Positions 50,893 to 59,302 of a DNA stretch of 64,000 nt are shown here, piece after piece. Under the pieces are notes generated by a model. It was not told the origin of the DNA. It searched no databases and saw nothing but the letters and a program-made list of their open reading frames with translations. Origin of the DNA: Aequorivita vitellina. GTDB lineage: Bacteria > Bacteroidota > Bacteroidia > Flavobacteriales > Flavobacteriaceae. A program made the position numbers and the translations under genes. Within the stretch, counting starts at the first letter, position 1. Each line of letters begins with the position of its first letter. The stretch spans positions 45,033 through 109,032 of the forward strand of contig NZ_JAIRBA010000009.1 in the NCBI RefSeq assembly GCF_022008365.1, written 5' to 3'.

Positions 50893-52239
50893 ATGGAAAC
50901 ATTCAACGAGCTTAAAATTTCAAAACAGCTGCAATATGCCATTACCGATTTGGGTTTTGAAAAACCAACGCCCATTCAAGCGCGATCGTTTTCAGTAATT
51001 ATGTCGGGAACAGATATGGTTGGAATAGCGCAAACCGGAACTGGAAAAACCTTTGCGTATATGCTTCCTATTCTTCAAGATTTGAAGTTTTCGAAACAGG
51101 TTCATCCACGAATTATGATTTTGGTGCCTACACGAGAGTTGGTATTACAAGTAGTTGAAGAAATTGAAAAGTTTGGGAAATATTCGTCTATTCGTGTTGT
51201 AGGAATTTATGGCGGAACTAACATAAACCGTCAAAAAGAAGCAGTGGCTCAAGGTACCGATATAATTGTTGCCACTCCGGGTAGATTGTACGATTTAATT
51301 ATTAGTAGAGCCATACAATTAAAGTCCATCAAAAAAGTGGTAATTGATGAAGTAGATGTTATGCTCGACCTCGGTTTTCGCTTTCAGCTAACAAATATTT
51401 TAGAATTACTTCCAGACAAGCGGCAGAATATTATGTTTTCGGCAACGATGACAGATGATGTAAATGTTTTTATTCACGAATTTTTTATTGCTCCAGTAAC
51501 TGTTTCAGTGGCAGTTAGCGGTACGCCGTTGGATAATATTTCGCAATACGCGTATAAAGTGGAAAATTTTTATACCAAAGCAAATTTGTTAAAACTGCTA
51601 CTTCAGAATGAAAAAGATTTTAAAAAAGTACTTGTATTTGTTCCGAATAAAAAAAGTGCCGATTTATTATTCGATATATTAGATGAATTCTTCGGAAGCG
51701 AAGTTGCTGTAATTCATTCAAATAAAACACAGAATTACAGAATACGTTCCATTGAAAATTTTAATACTGAAAAAACGCGAATTCTCGTAACTACCGATGT
51801 TATGGCACGCGGGCTGGATTTAGATTTAATTAGCCATGTTATTAATTTTGATACGCCTAACTTCCCCGAAAACTATATGCACCGCATTGGGCGAACAGGC
51901 AGGGCAGAGCAGGAGGGAACAGCCATTTTGCTGTATACCCAGAAGGAAGAAGCTGCTAAAAATGCCATTGAAGATTTGATGGATTTTAAAATTGAAGAAC
52001 TTGATTTTCCAAAGGAAGTAGAAATTTCGAAACAATTAACCTACGAAGAGCAACCGCAAATAGTAGAAATTAACAATCCGAGTAATGTAGAAGTAGCCGG
52101 GCCCGCTTTTCACGAGAAAAAGGAGAAGAACAAAAAAGAAAACCAAGGAGGGTCCTACAAGCGAACCATAAAGCAGAAGTACAAAAAACCAAAGACCCGT
52201 GGCGATAAAAACTATAATAAACGCAAAAAAAGAAAATGA
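50893..52239 (+). CDS. DEAD-box RNA helicase (DEVD variant)
   Basis: A 448-residue RNA helicase. Q-motif PTPIQARSF at about 25-33, motif I AQTGTGKT at 46-53, motif II DEVD at 152-155 in place of DEAD, SAT at 183-185, and HRIGRTGR at about 334-341. The C-terminus (about 390-448) is Lys/Arg/Gln-rich (KEKNKKENQGGSYKRTIKQKY) and probably binds RNA. RhlE/CshA-like proteins of flavobacteria have such tails and work in ribosome assembly or mRNA decay, often in the cold. The DEVD motif keeps both acidic ends needed for catalysis. Confidence 0.92.
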   Translation: METFNELKISKQLQYAITDLGFEKPTPIQARSFSVIMSGTDMVGIAQTGTGKTFAYMLPILQDLKFSKQVHPRIMILVPTRELVLQVVEEIEKFGKYSSIRVVGIYGGTNINRQKEAVAQGTDIIVATPGRLYDLIISRAIQLKSIKKVVIDEVDVMLDLGFRFQLTNILELLPDKRQNIMFSATMTDDVNVFIHEFFIAPVTVSVAVSGTPLDNISQYAYKVENFYTKANLLKLLLQNEKDFKKVLVFVPNKKSADLLFDILDEFFGSEVAVIHSNKTQNYRIRSIENFNTEKTRILVTTDVMARGLDLDLISHVINFDTPNFPENYMHRIGRTGRAEQEGTAILLYTQKEEAAKNAIEDLMDFKIEELDFPKEVEISKQLTYEEQPQIVEINNPSNVEVAGPAFHEKKEKNKKENQGGSYKRTIKQKYKKPKTRGDKNYNKRKKRK

Positions 52240-52429
52240 GTTTTACTTAAAAAATTAAGTTTCCAGAAAACTGCATTCTCTTAATTTACAAAATTCTCGC
52301 TCGAATAGTGGTTGATGACGCATTTAATCTTTCCTAATTTTAACTTTCGATTTTATACTATTTTTCCAAAACACTGAATCGAAATTTATATCTTCACAAT
52401 CTTAAAAATTTAAAGCCACCCTTTTATAC

Positions 52430-53368
52430 ATGCCCAAAAACACAACGTTGGTTGTTCTCGCTTTTTTCTCCATTTATGTTATTTGGGGTTCTACTTATAT
52501 GCTTAATAAAGTTGCAGTGGGGGAGTTGCCACCCTTTTTTTTGGCTTCTATACGGTTTACAAGCGCGGGGCTACTTATTTTTATTATTTCAAAAGCGATG
52601 GGGAAAAGCCTCGCCATTACCGGAAAACAATTTATAAACGCTTTTATCGTAGGATTTCTGTTTCTTTCTTTTGGCAACGGCGTAATTGTCTGGGCATTAA
52701 AATACGTGGACAGCGGTTTTGCCGCTTTAGAAATTTCTGCACAACCTTTAGTGGTTTTATTTTTAATGCGTATGCTGCAGGGCAAACCCATAAAATTAAT
52801 GTCGATTGTAGGTGTGGCGTTGGGGATACTTGGAATCATACTCCTAGTTAGCCAGCAACAAATTATTGCAAAAGAAGGTACCGTTTTAGGAATGATAATG
52901 ATTTTTGCTTGTATGCTCAGTTGGGCATACGGCAGTTTATTTGTGGGCAAGGCAGACTTGCCAAAAAACTTCTTTGTTAATACGGGTTATCAAATGTTTA
53001 CGGGAGGAATTACTCTTGCTATTGCCAGTTTGTTATTTGGAGAAAAATGGATTGCTCCAAACCAATGGAGTGCATCTGTACAATGGAGTATGGTTTTGTT
53101 GATAGGCTTCGGAAGTATTGTAGCATTTACTTCTTTCAACTATTTATTAAAAACAGTTTCACCAGATAAGGTTGCTACTTCTACATACGTTAACCCAATA
53201 ATTGCTTTATTTCTAGGATGGTTTATTTTAGATGAAAAAATTACCACCCAGTCTATTATTGCCGCTGCGGTGTTGTTAACGGGGGTTTACTTTATTACTA
53301 CCACGCGCACCACGCTAACGCTTCCAAGGTTTTCGGGGAAAGTAAAACAGGAAAAACTGGATAAATAA
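52430..53368 (+). CDS. EamA (DMT) family transporter
   Basis: A 312-residue drug/metabolite transporter with ten helices in two EamA repeats. VIWGSTYMLNKVAVGELPPF at about 17-36 is the classic first-helix motif. The second repeat includes ILDEKITTQSIIAAAVLL. Substrate unknown; efflux of amino acids or metabolites is the usual role. A single gene with 190 and 368 base gaps around it. Confidence 0.9.
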   Translation: MPKNTTLVVLAFFSIYVIWGSTYMLNKVAVGELPPFFLASIRFTSAGLLIFIISKAMGKSLAITGKQFINAFIVGFLFLSFGNGVIVWALKYVDSGFAALEISAQPLVVLFLMRMLQGKPIKLMSIVGVALGILGIILLVSQQQIIAKEGTVLGMIMIFACMLSWAYGSLFVGKADLPKNFFVNTGYQMFTGGITLAIASLLFGEKWIAPNQWSASVQWSMVLLIGFGSIVAFTSFNYLLKTVSPDKVATSTYVNPIIALFLGWFILDEKITTQSIIAAAVLLTGVYFITTTRTTLTLPRFSGKVKQEKLDK

Positions 53369-53736
53369 CTCTAAATAGCTATGAATTTTCATTTGTAGGA
53401 AAAGGAGTGAGTGTTCTTTCAATTTAATGACTTTGCTATGGCTTTGATATGGCTTATCTATGGCTTATCTACGGAGTAAACACGGATGAACCTTATGTTT
53501 GTTTTGGCGTTGATAAGTAATAAATTGGTTGTTGACCATTCCTAAAATATTGTCATGCAATCAAACCACAGAGTCAAAATTTAACTACCAACGATTTGTT
53601 AATTACTATTAACATTGCCTTAACCACAATTGTAGAGTGGTATAAATACCTTTACGTAATTCAAAAAAAAAGATACGCTGTCGGATTTCTGGTCTAGCGT
53701 TCATTCTATAAACTTAATTCATAACCAATATATTAT
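53369..53736. repeat. Intergenic region with an 11-base tandem repeat
   Basis: About 370 AT-rich bases between the EamA transporter and the alcohol dehydrogenase. TATGGCTTTGA (53437-53447) is followed by TATGGCTTATC twice (53448-53458 and 53459-53469), then a degenerate start. The repeat period (11) is not a multiple of 3 and no ORF crosses it. TACCTTTA near 53647 might belong to the dehydrogenase promoter but does not fit the -7 consensus fully. No RNA gene was seen. Confidence 0.5.
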
Positions 53737-54792
53737 ATGGCTACAAGCACAAAAGCATATGGCGTACAAAGTGAAAAAGACAATTTAAAACCAATGGAAA
53801 TATTGCGTAGAGACGTTGGCGATAACGATGTTAAATTAGACATTACGTATTGCGGCGTTTGCCATAGCGATATACATACCGCACGTAACGAATGGGGTGG
53901 TTCAAAATATCCCGTGGTTCCTGGACACGAAATTATTGGACGCGTAACAGCCATTGGCAAAAACGTAAAAAACATAAAAGAAGGAGATTTAGTAGGCGTA
54001 GGTTGTTTGGTAGATTCCTGCCAAGAGTGCGATCCTTGCAAAAAGAATTTAGAACAATTCTGCGAAAAAGGAGCCACTTTCACGTATAATAGTAAAGACA
54101 AGCATTTTAAGGGAAAACAAACCTTTGGCGGTTATTCCTCCAGTGTTGTGGTTGATAAAGAATTCATTTTAAATATCCCAGAAAATTTAGACGCAGCTGG
54201 CGCAGCACCCTTATTATGTGCGGGTATAACCACTTGGTCGCCACTAAAACATTGGAACGTAAAACAAGGTGATAAAGTGGGGGTTATAGGTTTAGGTGGT
54301 TTAGGGCATATGGGCGTTAAGTTTGCCAATGCTTTGGGCGCGCGGGTAGTTATGATTACCACGTCGCCATCAAAAGCTGAAGATGCCAAAAAACTAGGCG
54401 CACACGAAGTGCTTATAAGTAATGACGACGCAGAAATGGCAAAACACAAAGCCAGCTTCGATTTTATTTTAAACACCATTCCCGTAGGCCACAAAATGGA
54501 TCCGTACATTAGTCTTTTAAAAATTGACGCCACAATGGTACTCGTGGGAGCCGTGGAACCATTAGAACCTTTTCATGGTGGCGGTATTATCTCGGGTCGT
54601 AAACGCATTGCTGGTTCACTTATCGGCGGGATAAAAGAAACCCAAGAAATGTTGGATTTTTGTGGAAAACACAACATTGTTTCGGATATTGAAATTATAA
54701 ATATTGAAAATATAAACGAAGCTTATGATCGCGTTGTAAAAGCAGATGTAAAATATAGATTTGTGATCGATATGGCTTCACTCAAAAATTAG
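53737..54792 (+). CDS. Zinc-dependent NAD(P) alcohol dehydrogenase (YahK/CAD-type)
   Basis: A 351-residue medium-chain dehydrogenase/reductase. Catalytic zinc ligands are C39 (CGVCHSD), H64 and E65 (GHEII). The structural zinc lobe has C95, C98, C101 and C109 (SCQECDPC, then FC). The cofactor loop GLGGLGHMG lies at about 180-188. The order fits cinnamyl/aldehyde reductases such as YahK, using NADPH to reduce aldehydes. All ligands are intact. Followed by a strong terminator. Confidence 0.93.
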   Translation: MATSTKAYGVQSEKDNLKPMEILRRDVGDNDVKLDITYCGVCHSDIHTARNEWGGSKYPVVPGHEIIGRVTAIGKNVKNIKEGDLVGVGCLVDSCQECDPCKKNLEQFCEKGATFTYNSKDKHFKGKQTFGGYSSSVVVDKEFILNIPENLDAAGAAPLLCAGITTWSPLKHWNVKQGDKVGVIGLGGLGHMGVKFANALGARVVMITTSPSKAEDAKKLGAHEVLISNDDAEMAKHKASFDFILNTIPVGHKMDPYISLLKIDATMVLVGAVEPLEPFHGGGIISGRKRIAGSLIGGIKETQEMLDFCGKHNIVSDIEIINIENINEAYDRVVKADVKYRFVIDMASLKN

Positions 54793-54813
54793 AATTCATC
54801 GTGTATAAGCTTT

Positions 54814-54840
54814 AAATGCGACCCTTCCCAGGTCGCATTT
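54814..54840 (+). terminator. Rho-independent terminator after the alcohol dehydrogenase gene
   Basis: AAATGCGACC (54814-54823) pairs exactly with GGTCGCATTT (54831-54840) around a 7-base loop, and a T-tract follows. It directly follows the alcohol dehydrogenase stop codon. Confidence 0.92.
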
Positions 54841-55081
54841 TTTAATTTGTAATGTAACTTCGCAATTATTGCAAATTTCTACAAACAGAAAACTAAACTT
54901 TAAAATTAGCAGCAACAAATAGAAGCAATTAAAAAGCATGCTTTAATTGAAATGTTCTAACTTGTTGAGAAATAGATAGGTATGCTTTCGGCAAAAATTT
55001 CTTTTAAACTAAGTATGTTTGAAGTTTTGACTATAGAGTGATTTTTTTATCTTTATAACAGTAATTATTTAAGATTCCTCA

Positions 55082-57361
55082 TTGTTTTATGATAAAAAAA
55101 CTCGCAATCTATTGAAGTTACCTCAATCTAAAATCTCCTCAATTTTTGTGTCTAATTTCACCGTGTGGTTAAAGACACTACTGTATTTAATCGCTATTTC
55201 ATTTAGTTTTCATTGTTTAGGACAAACTAAACTGGATAGTATTTCCCAAGAAATAAATGATTTAAAAGCATCTTCGGCAAAAGCACAACTTCAGTTAAAA
55301 AGAGCGCTTCTTTATGATAAAAAGGATCGGGAAAAAGCGTTTAAAGATGCCGAAGAAGCTCTTTCATATTTTAAAAGTAAAGCCGATAAAGAAGGTGAAG
55401 TAGACAGTTATATAGTTATTGGAAATATAAATTTTCATAATAGAAACCCGAAAGAAGCGGCTCGTTTTGATTCGTTAGCGTTTGACTTAGCAGAAAAAAT
55501 TTCATATAAAAAAGGAAGCGCAACTGCTTTGGGTAATTTAGCCAGAGAATTTATAATTACCGGAAATTTTAGTAAAGCAGAGGACCTATTAATCTCGGCC
55601 ATTGAAAAGGAGCAAAGTTTGCGTCCGCAGGATCGGGATCGATTGGCAGAACTTTATAATCGAAAAAGTATATTAAATGCTAATCGTGGCGATTATTTAA
55701 GAAGTTTAGAGGCCATTGAGAAGGCCATGGATTTTGCCAATGGCAGCTCCAATAATATTTTACTCTCAAACGTGTATATTAATTATGCAAATGCACTTTC
55801 GCGGTTAACAAGATTTGATGAAGCTGTTAAAATGCATTTTAAGGTAATTAGACTCAACGAAAAAACAAATAATGAAATAGGTTTACTTAAAGCGTACAAC
55901 AACTTAGGGATAGCATTTAAAAATGCTGGCGAATACGATAAAGCACTAGAATATTATACAAAGAGTTTTCAATTGGGTAAAAGTCTAAAAGACTATAAAT
56001 CTATGGGGCTAACGGTAGTTAATATGGCTACGGTTTATAGTGCTAAAAAAGAGTATAGCGCCCTTGACACCCTTTACATACAGGGGATAAAATATTTTGA
56101 GGAAATTTCAGATTTAGGCGGAATTGCATTTGCAAACCACAATTACGGAAACTCCTTAGTTATTAGAAAAAACTATGTTGAAGCCGACAAGCATTTGCAA
56201 ATAGCCTATACTTTACGAAAGCAAATAGGAGCAGACCTGGGCGCTGCCTCTTCGCAGGCAATTTTGGGCAGATCTGCTTTGGAACAAAACAAATACAAAG
56301 AAGCTGAATTAAATTTATTAGCCGCAGAGGCTGCTTTTCATGGTAAGAGTCGTGAAAATAATACTTTAAAAGAATTATACGGTCTTTTAAAAGATTTGTA
56401 TAACCAAAAAGGGAACTATAAAAAAGCACTGCAATACCAAACGCAAGAGTTGGAACTGGAACGCACCCTTTTTACAGAAAACGAAAAAGTAAATACGCTT
56501 AAAACAGAAACCGCATATTTACTTGAAAAGCGCGACATGGCCATGGCGCTTCAAAATAAAAAACAACAATTGGTAAGAGACAGAATGGTTTTTGGCGGTG
56601 GAAGTGTTGTACTTATTTTATTATTGATTTCGTTATCGTTATGGCAGCGCAGAAAACAACTAAAAGAGCGCCATCAAGCACAAATTATAAATTTAGATCA
56701 GCAACATCTCATAACTTTAACACGCTCTTTAAAAAATGCAGAACAGGAAGAGCGCAAAAAAATTGCCCATAAATTGCACGATGAAACTGGGTCGATGCTT
56801 TCCATTGCATTACTGAATTTAAAGCAATTTCAGCAAGATGTTCCTACTATTAATACCAAAGCAGCGCAGAAATTAAATACCACCCAAAAGCTTTTAAGCG
56901 ATATAAGTGAAAACGTGCGGGGCATTAGTCACACCCTTATGCCAATAGCGCTTGAAAAATATGGGTTAAGGCCTGCAATTCACGAAATGGTTACCGCCGT
57001 AAATACTTCGGAAAAACTTAAAATAGAAGAGGTTTTCGAAGGGCTCGAAGACACTAGCAATTGGAGTGAAGAATTTAATCTAACTGTTTATAGAATCGTG
57101 CAGGAAGTAGTAAATAATATAATTAAACACGCGCAAGCAAGCCATGTATTATTGCAAATTGTGGAACTGGAAGACTCTGTAACAATTTATATTGAAGATA
57201 ATGGAAAAGGAATAGATACTGCGACAGGCGATAATTATTCGGGTTTACGAATGTTGAAAAGTAATGTGGAATATTTAAATGGTACTGTAGAAATTAATGG
57301 TGCGGATAACAAGGGTACCTTTATTTTGGCAGAGCTTCCCATCGAAAAGAAGATTAAGTAA
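55082..57361 (+). CDS. TPR sensor histidine kinase (HisKA_3 family)
   Basis: A 759-residue sensor kinase. The N-terminal helix (about 32-48, LKTLLYLIAISFSFHCLG) is followed by a long TPR region (about 55-480; YIVIGNIN, YNNLGIAFKNAGEYDKAL units), a transmembrane helix at about 503-522 (GSVVLILLLISLSLW), and a HisKA_3 dimerisation domain with phospho-acceptor His566 in IAHKLHDETGS. The HATPase N box (VNNIIKHA, about 673-680) and G box (DNGKGI, about 703-708) follow. The response regulator is 38 bases downstream. The signal sensed is unknown; TPRs suggest a protein or peptide partner. Confidence 0.92.
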   Translation: MFYDKKTRNLLKLPQSKISSIFVSNFTVWLKTLLYLIAISFSFHCLGQTKLDSISQEINDLKASSAKAQLQLKRALLYDKKDREKAFKDAEEALSYFKSKADKEGEVDSYIVIGNINFHNRNPKEAARFDSLAFDLAEKISYKKGSATALGNLAREFIITGNFSKAEDLLISAIEKEQSLRPQDRDRLAELYNRKSILNANRGDYLRSLEAIEKAMDFANGSSNNILLSNVYINYANALSRLTRFDEAVKMHFKVIRLNEKTNNEIGLLKAYNNLGIAFKNAGEYDKALEYYTKSFQLGKSLKDYKSMGLTVVNMATVYSAKKEYSALDTLYIQGIKYFEEISDLGGIAFANHNYGNSLVIRKNYVEADKHLQIAYTLRKQIGADLGAASSQAILGRSALEQNKYKEAELNLLAAEAAFHGKSRENNTLKELYGLLKDLYNQKGNYKKALQYQTQELELERTLFTENEKVNTLKTETAYLLEKRDMAMALQNKKQQLVRDRMVFGGGSVVLILLLISLSLWQRRKQLKERHQAQIINLDQQHLITLTRSLKNAEQEERKKIAHKLHDETGSMLSIALLNLKQFQQDVPTINTKAAQKLNTTQKLLSDISENVRGISHTLMPIALEKYGLRPAIHEMVTAVNTSEKLKIEEVFEGLEDTSNWSEEFNLTVYRIVQEVVNNIIKHAQASHVLLQIVELEDSVTIYIEDNGKGIDTATGDNYSGLRMLKSNVEYLNGTVEINGADNKGTFILAELPIEKKIK

Positions 57362-57399
57362 GGTAAATTTATTTAAAAAGATAACTTAAAAAAAACATT

Positions 57400-58062
57400 T
57401 TGACACACAAAATCCCCAATCCTCAAATACGTGTGATTATAGCAGATGATCATCCGCTTATTGTAAACGGAATTACAGATATACTCAATAAAGACGACCG
57501 TTTTGCAATTATGGCTACTTACAACGATGGATCATCCCTTATGCAAGCTACCTTTTTGCCAGATGCAGATGTTCTGTTGTTAGATTTAAATATGCCAGGG
57601 AAAGATGGTCTTCAAGTATTGGAAGAAATTAAAAGCATGAACCTTAAAGTTCATATTTTGGTGCTCACGTCTTATTTTTCGAAGGAGCTTGCAGAGCAGT
57701 GCCAAGCGGTTGGTGCCCGTGGTTATATTTTAAAATCGAATAACCTGGATAGATTGATTGAAAACATATTGGAAGTAATTGAAGGAGGATCTGTATTTCC
57801 CGATTTTTCTAAAAAAACCGAAGAAGACCCCAGTGAGTTTACCTTTATGGATGAGTTTTTGAAAAAGTACAATCTTACCAAACGCGAAACCGAAGTTATA
57901 CAAATGGTCTGCAAAGGTTATAACTCTAAAGAAATTGCAGATCAGCTATATCTATCTAGCTTTACTGTACAAACCCACCGCCGCAATATTTTCAGAAAAT
58001 TAAATATTGAAGGCAATACTATTGCACTTTACAAATTTGCTTCGGCGCACGGACTGCTTTAA
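57400..58062 (+). CDS. LuxR/NarL-family response regulator
   Basis: A 220-residue regulator. The receiver domain (about 8-125) has acidic pocket D16 and D17, phospho-acceptor D62 in LLLDLNMP, and Lys in the usual place. The C-terminal LuxR HTH (about 155-215) reads LTKRETEVIQMVCKGYNSKEIADQL and FTVQTHRRNIFRKL. It is the partner of the adjacent histidine kinase (HisKA_3 kinases pair with NarL regulators). Translation starts at TTG 57400; there is no ATG before the receiver domain. Confidence 0.95.
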   Translation: MTHKIPNPQIRVIIADDHPLIVNGITDILNKDDRFAIMATYNDGSSLMQATFLPDADVLLLDLNMPGKDGLQVLEEIKSMNLKVHILVLTSYFSKELAEQCQAVGARGYILKSNNLDRLIENILEVIEGGSVFPDFSKKTEEDPSEFTFMDEFLKKYNLTKRETEVIQMVCKGYNSKEIADQLYLSSFTVQTHRRNIFRKLNIEGNTIALYKFASAHGLL

Positions 58063-58065
58063 TTC

Positions 58066-59301
58066 TTAATTTAAGTATAAAAACCCTGTTTGTTTGTGTC
58101 TGTTGCCTACGGCAGGATCGCCATATTCATAATTTAGAATATAAAAATAGGTTCCGGTAGGTAATCGATCTTTAGCCTTAACCGTAACTCGACCTGTTGA
58201 GGTTCCGTCAAATACATCGCCATCTGGACCATAATTATCAGTTTCAAAAACTTTTACTCCCCAACGGTTAAAAATTAACACATGCATATCGCGAGCGCAG
58301 TCGTCTGTTACATCAATACGAAAATAGTCGTTCATACCGTCTCCATTTGGACTTACGGCGTTGTATATGGCAAGGCTACTACAACCTAAAACTTCACCTT
58401 CTACTATTCTGGCGAAGGTAAAAACGCCATAGCCTGTTGCTACGGCTGTAACAGTTTGATTGTTTATATCTATTGCACCACCTTCATTAACCCACATATT
58501 GGTAGCTTCATCCCAGCGCACTATTGTTAATGTTTCTCTTTCTGCAGCGGAAATCATTGATTGTGGCGTTGTTACATCTCGCCATGATAAGGTGATTAAA
58601 ACATCTTCTTTTGTGGATGATTCTTTTTCAATTGTCCAATATTCTTGGTTGTCTATTTCCAAAATTATCCCAGCTTTTAAATCGTGTGGATATAGGTCAT
58701 TTGAATTTTCAAAATAAAACTTCCCTTCAAATACAGCCGTATTATTTACAGGCGCAGAAATTCCGCCAAAGCGATAGTAGCCTCCATCGCCAATAGGAAA
58801 CGTAAATTCGGTGTCGCCAAATTTATTCACTTCACCATCAACGTGGCTATAATCTGAAGTATTAATATGGCTTGCATTTGTATTGAAAGTAATTTCTCCG
58901 CCAAAATTATCGTTATCCACGATGCCTTCAAAAAATTCTGTTTCTCCGCTTATGTCAATATTTCCATATAATTGAAAGGGAACAGTGGCACTTCTATTAT
59001 TAAATAAAACATTGTAAAGGTAACTTATTTTTGAACCTCTGATTGCTTGATTAGAGTTTCCTACAAATCTGGTAATACCAGTGTTTTGGTAGAAGTCTAT
59101 GGTGCCATCGTTATTGAAATGGCTATAGATAAAAGTATTCCCATCATTATAAAACGATCCGGTAGTTAGGTTATCAAAACGCTCTACGGTTGAAAATTTT
59201 GTGTTTTCACTAACATACAGCATTCCTTCGTTTGAAGTTTGGGCTTTTGAATATAAAGTAAAGAACAGTAGGGTAGCGATATATACTATAGATTTCTTCA
59301 T
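58066..59301 (-). CDS. Type IX-secreted surface protein with gliding-type C-terminal domain
   Basis: A 411-residue secreted protein. Signal peptide MKKSIVYIATLLFFTLYSKAQ at 1-20. The middle is beta-rich with Asn/Thr-rich repeats. The last about 95 residues form a T9SS type B sorting domain (gliding motility-associated C-terminal domain): NAVSPNGDGMNDYFRID, VLIFNRWGVKVFET, and a terminal KQTGFLYLN. It crosses the outer membrane by type IX secretion and stays at the surface or is released. Its start codon is one base after the stop of the upstream 926-residue protein, so the two are in one operon. Confidence 0.9.
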   Translation of the reverse strand: MKKSIVYIATLLFFTLYSKAQTSNEGMLYVSENTKFSTVERFDNLTTGSFYNDGNTFIYSHFNNDGTIDFYQNTGITRFVGNSNQAIRGSKISYLYNVLFNNRSATVPFQLYGNIDISGETEFFEGIVDNDNFGGEITFNTNASHINTSDYSHVDGEVNKFGDTEFTFPIGDGGYYRFGGISAPVNNTAVFEGKFYFENSNDLYPHDLKAGIILEIDNQEYWTIEKESSTKEDVLITLSWRDVTTPQSMISAAERETLTIVRWDEATNMWVNEGGAIDINNQTVTAVATGYGVFTFARIVEGEVLGCSSLAIYNAVSPNGDGMNDYFRIDVTDDCARDMHVLIFNRWGVKVFETDNYGPDGDVFDGTSTGRVTVKAKDRLPTGTYFYILNYEYGDPAVGNRHKQTGFLYLN

Positions 59302-59302
59302 A

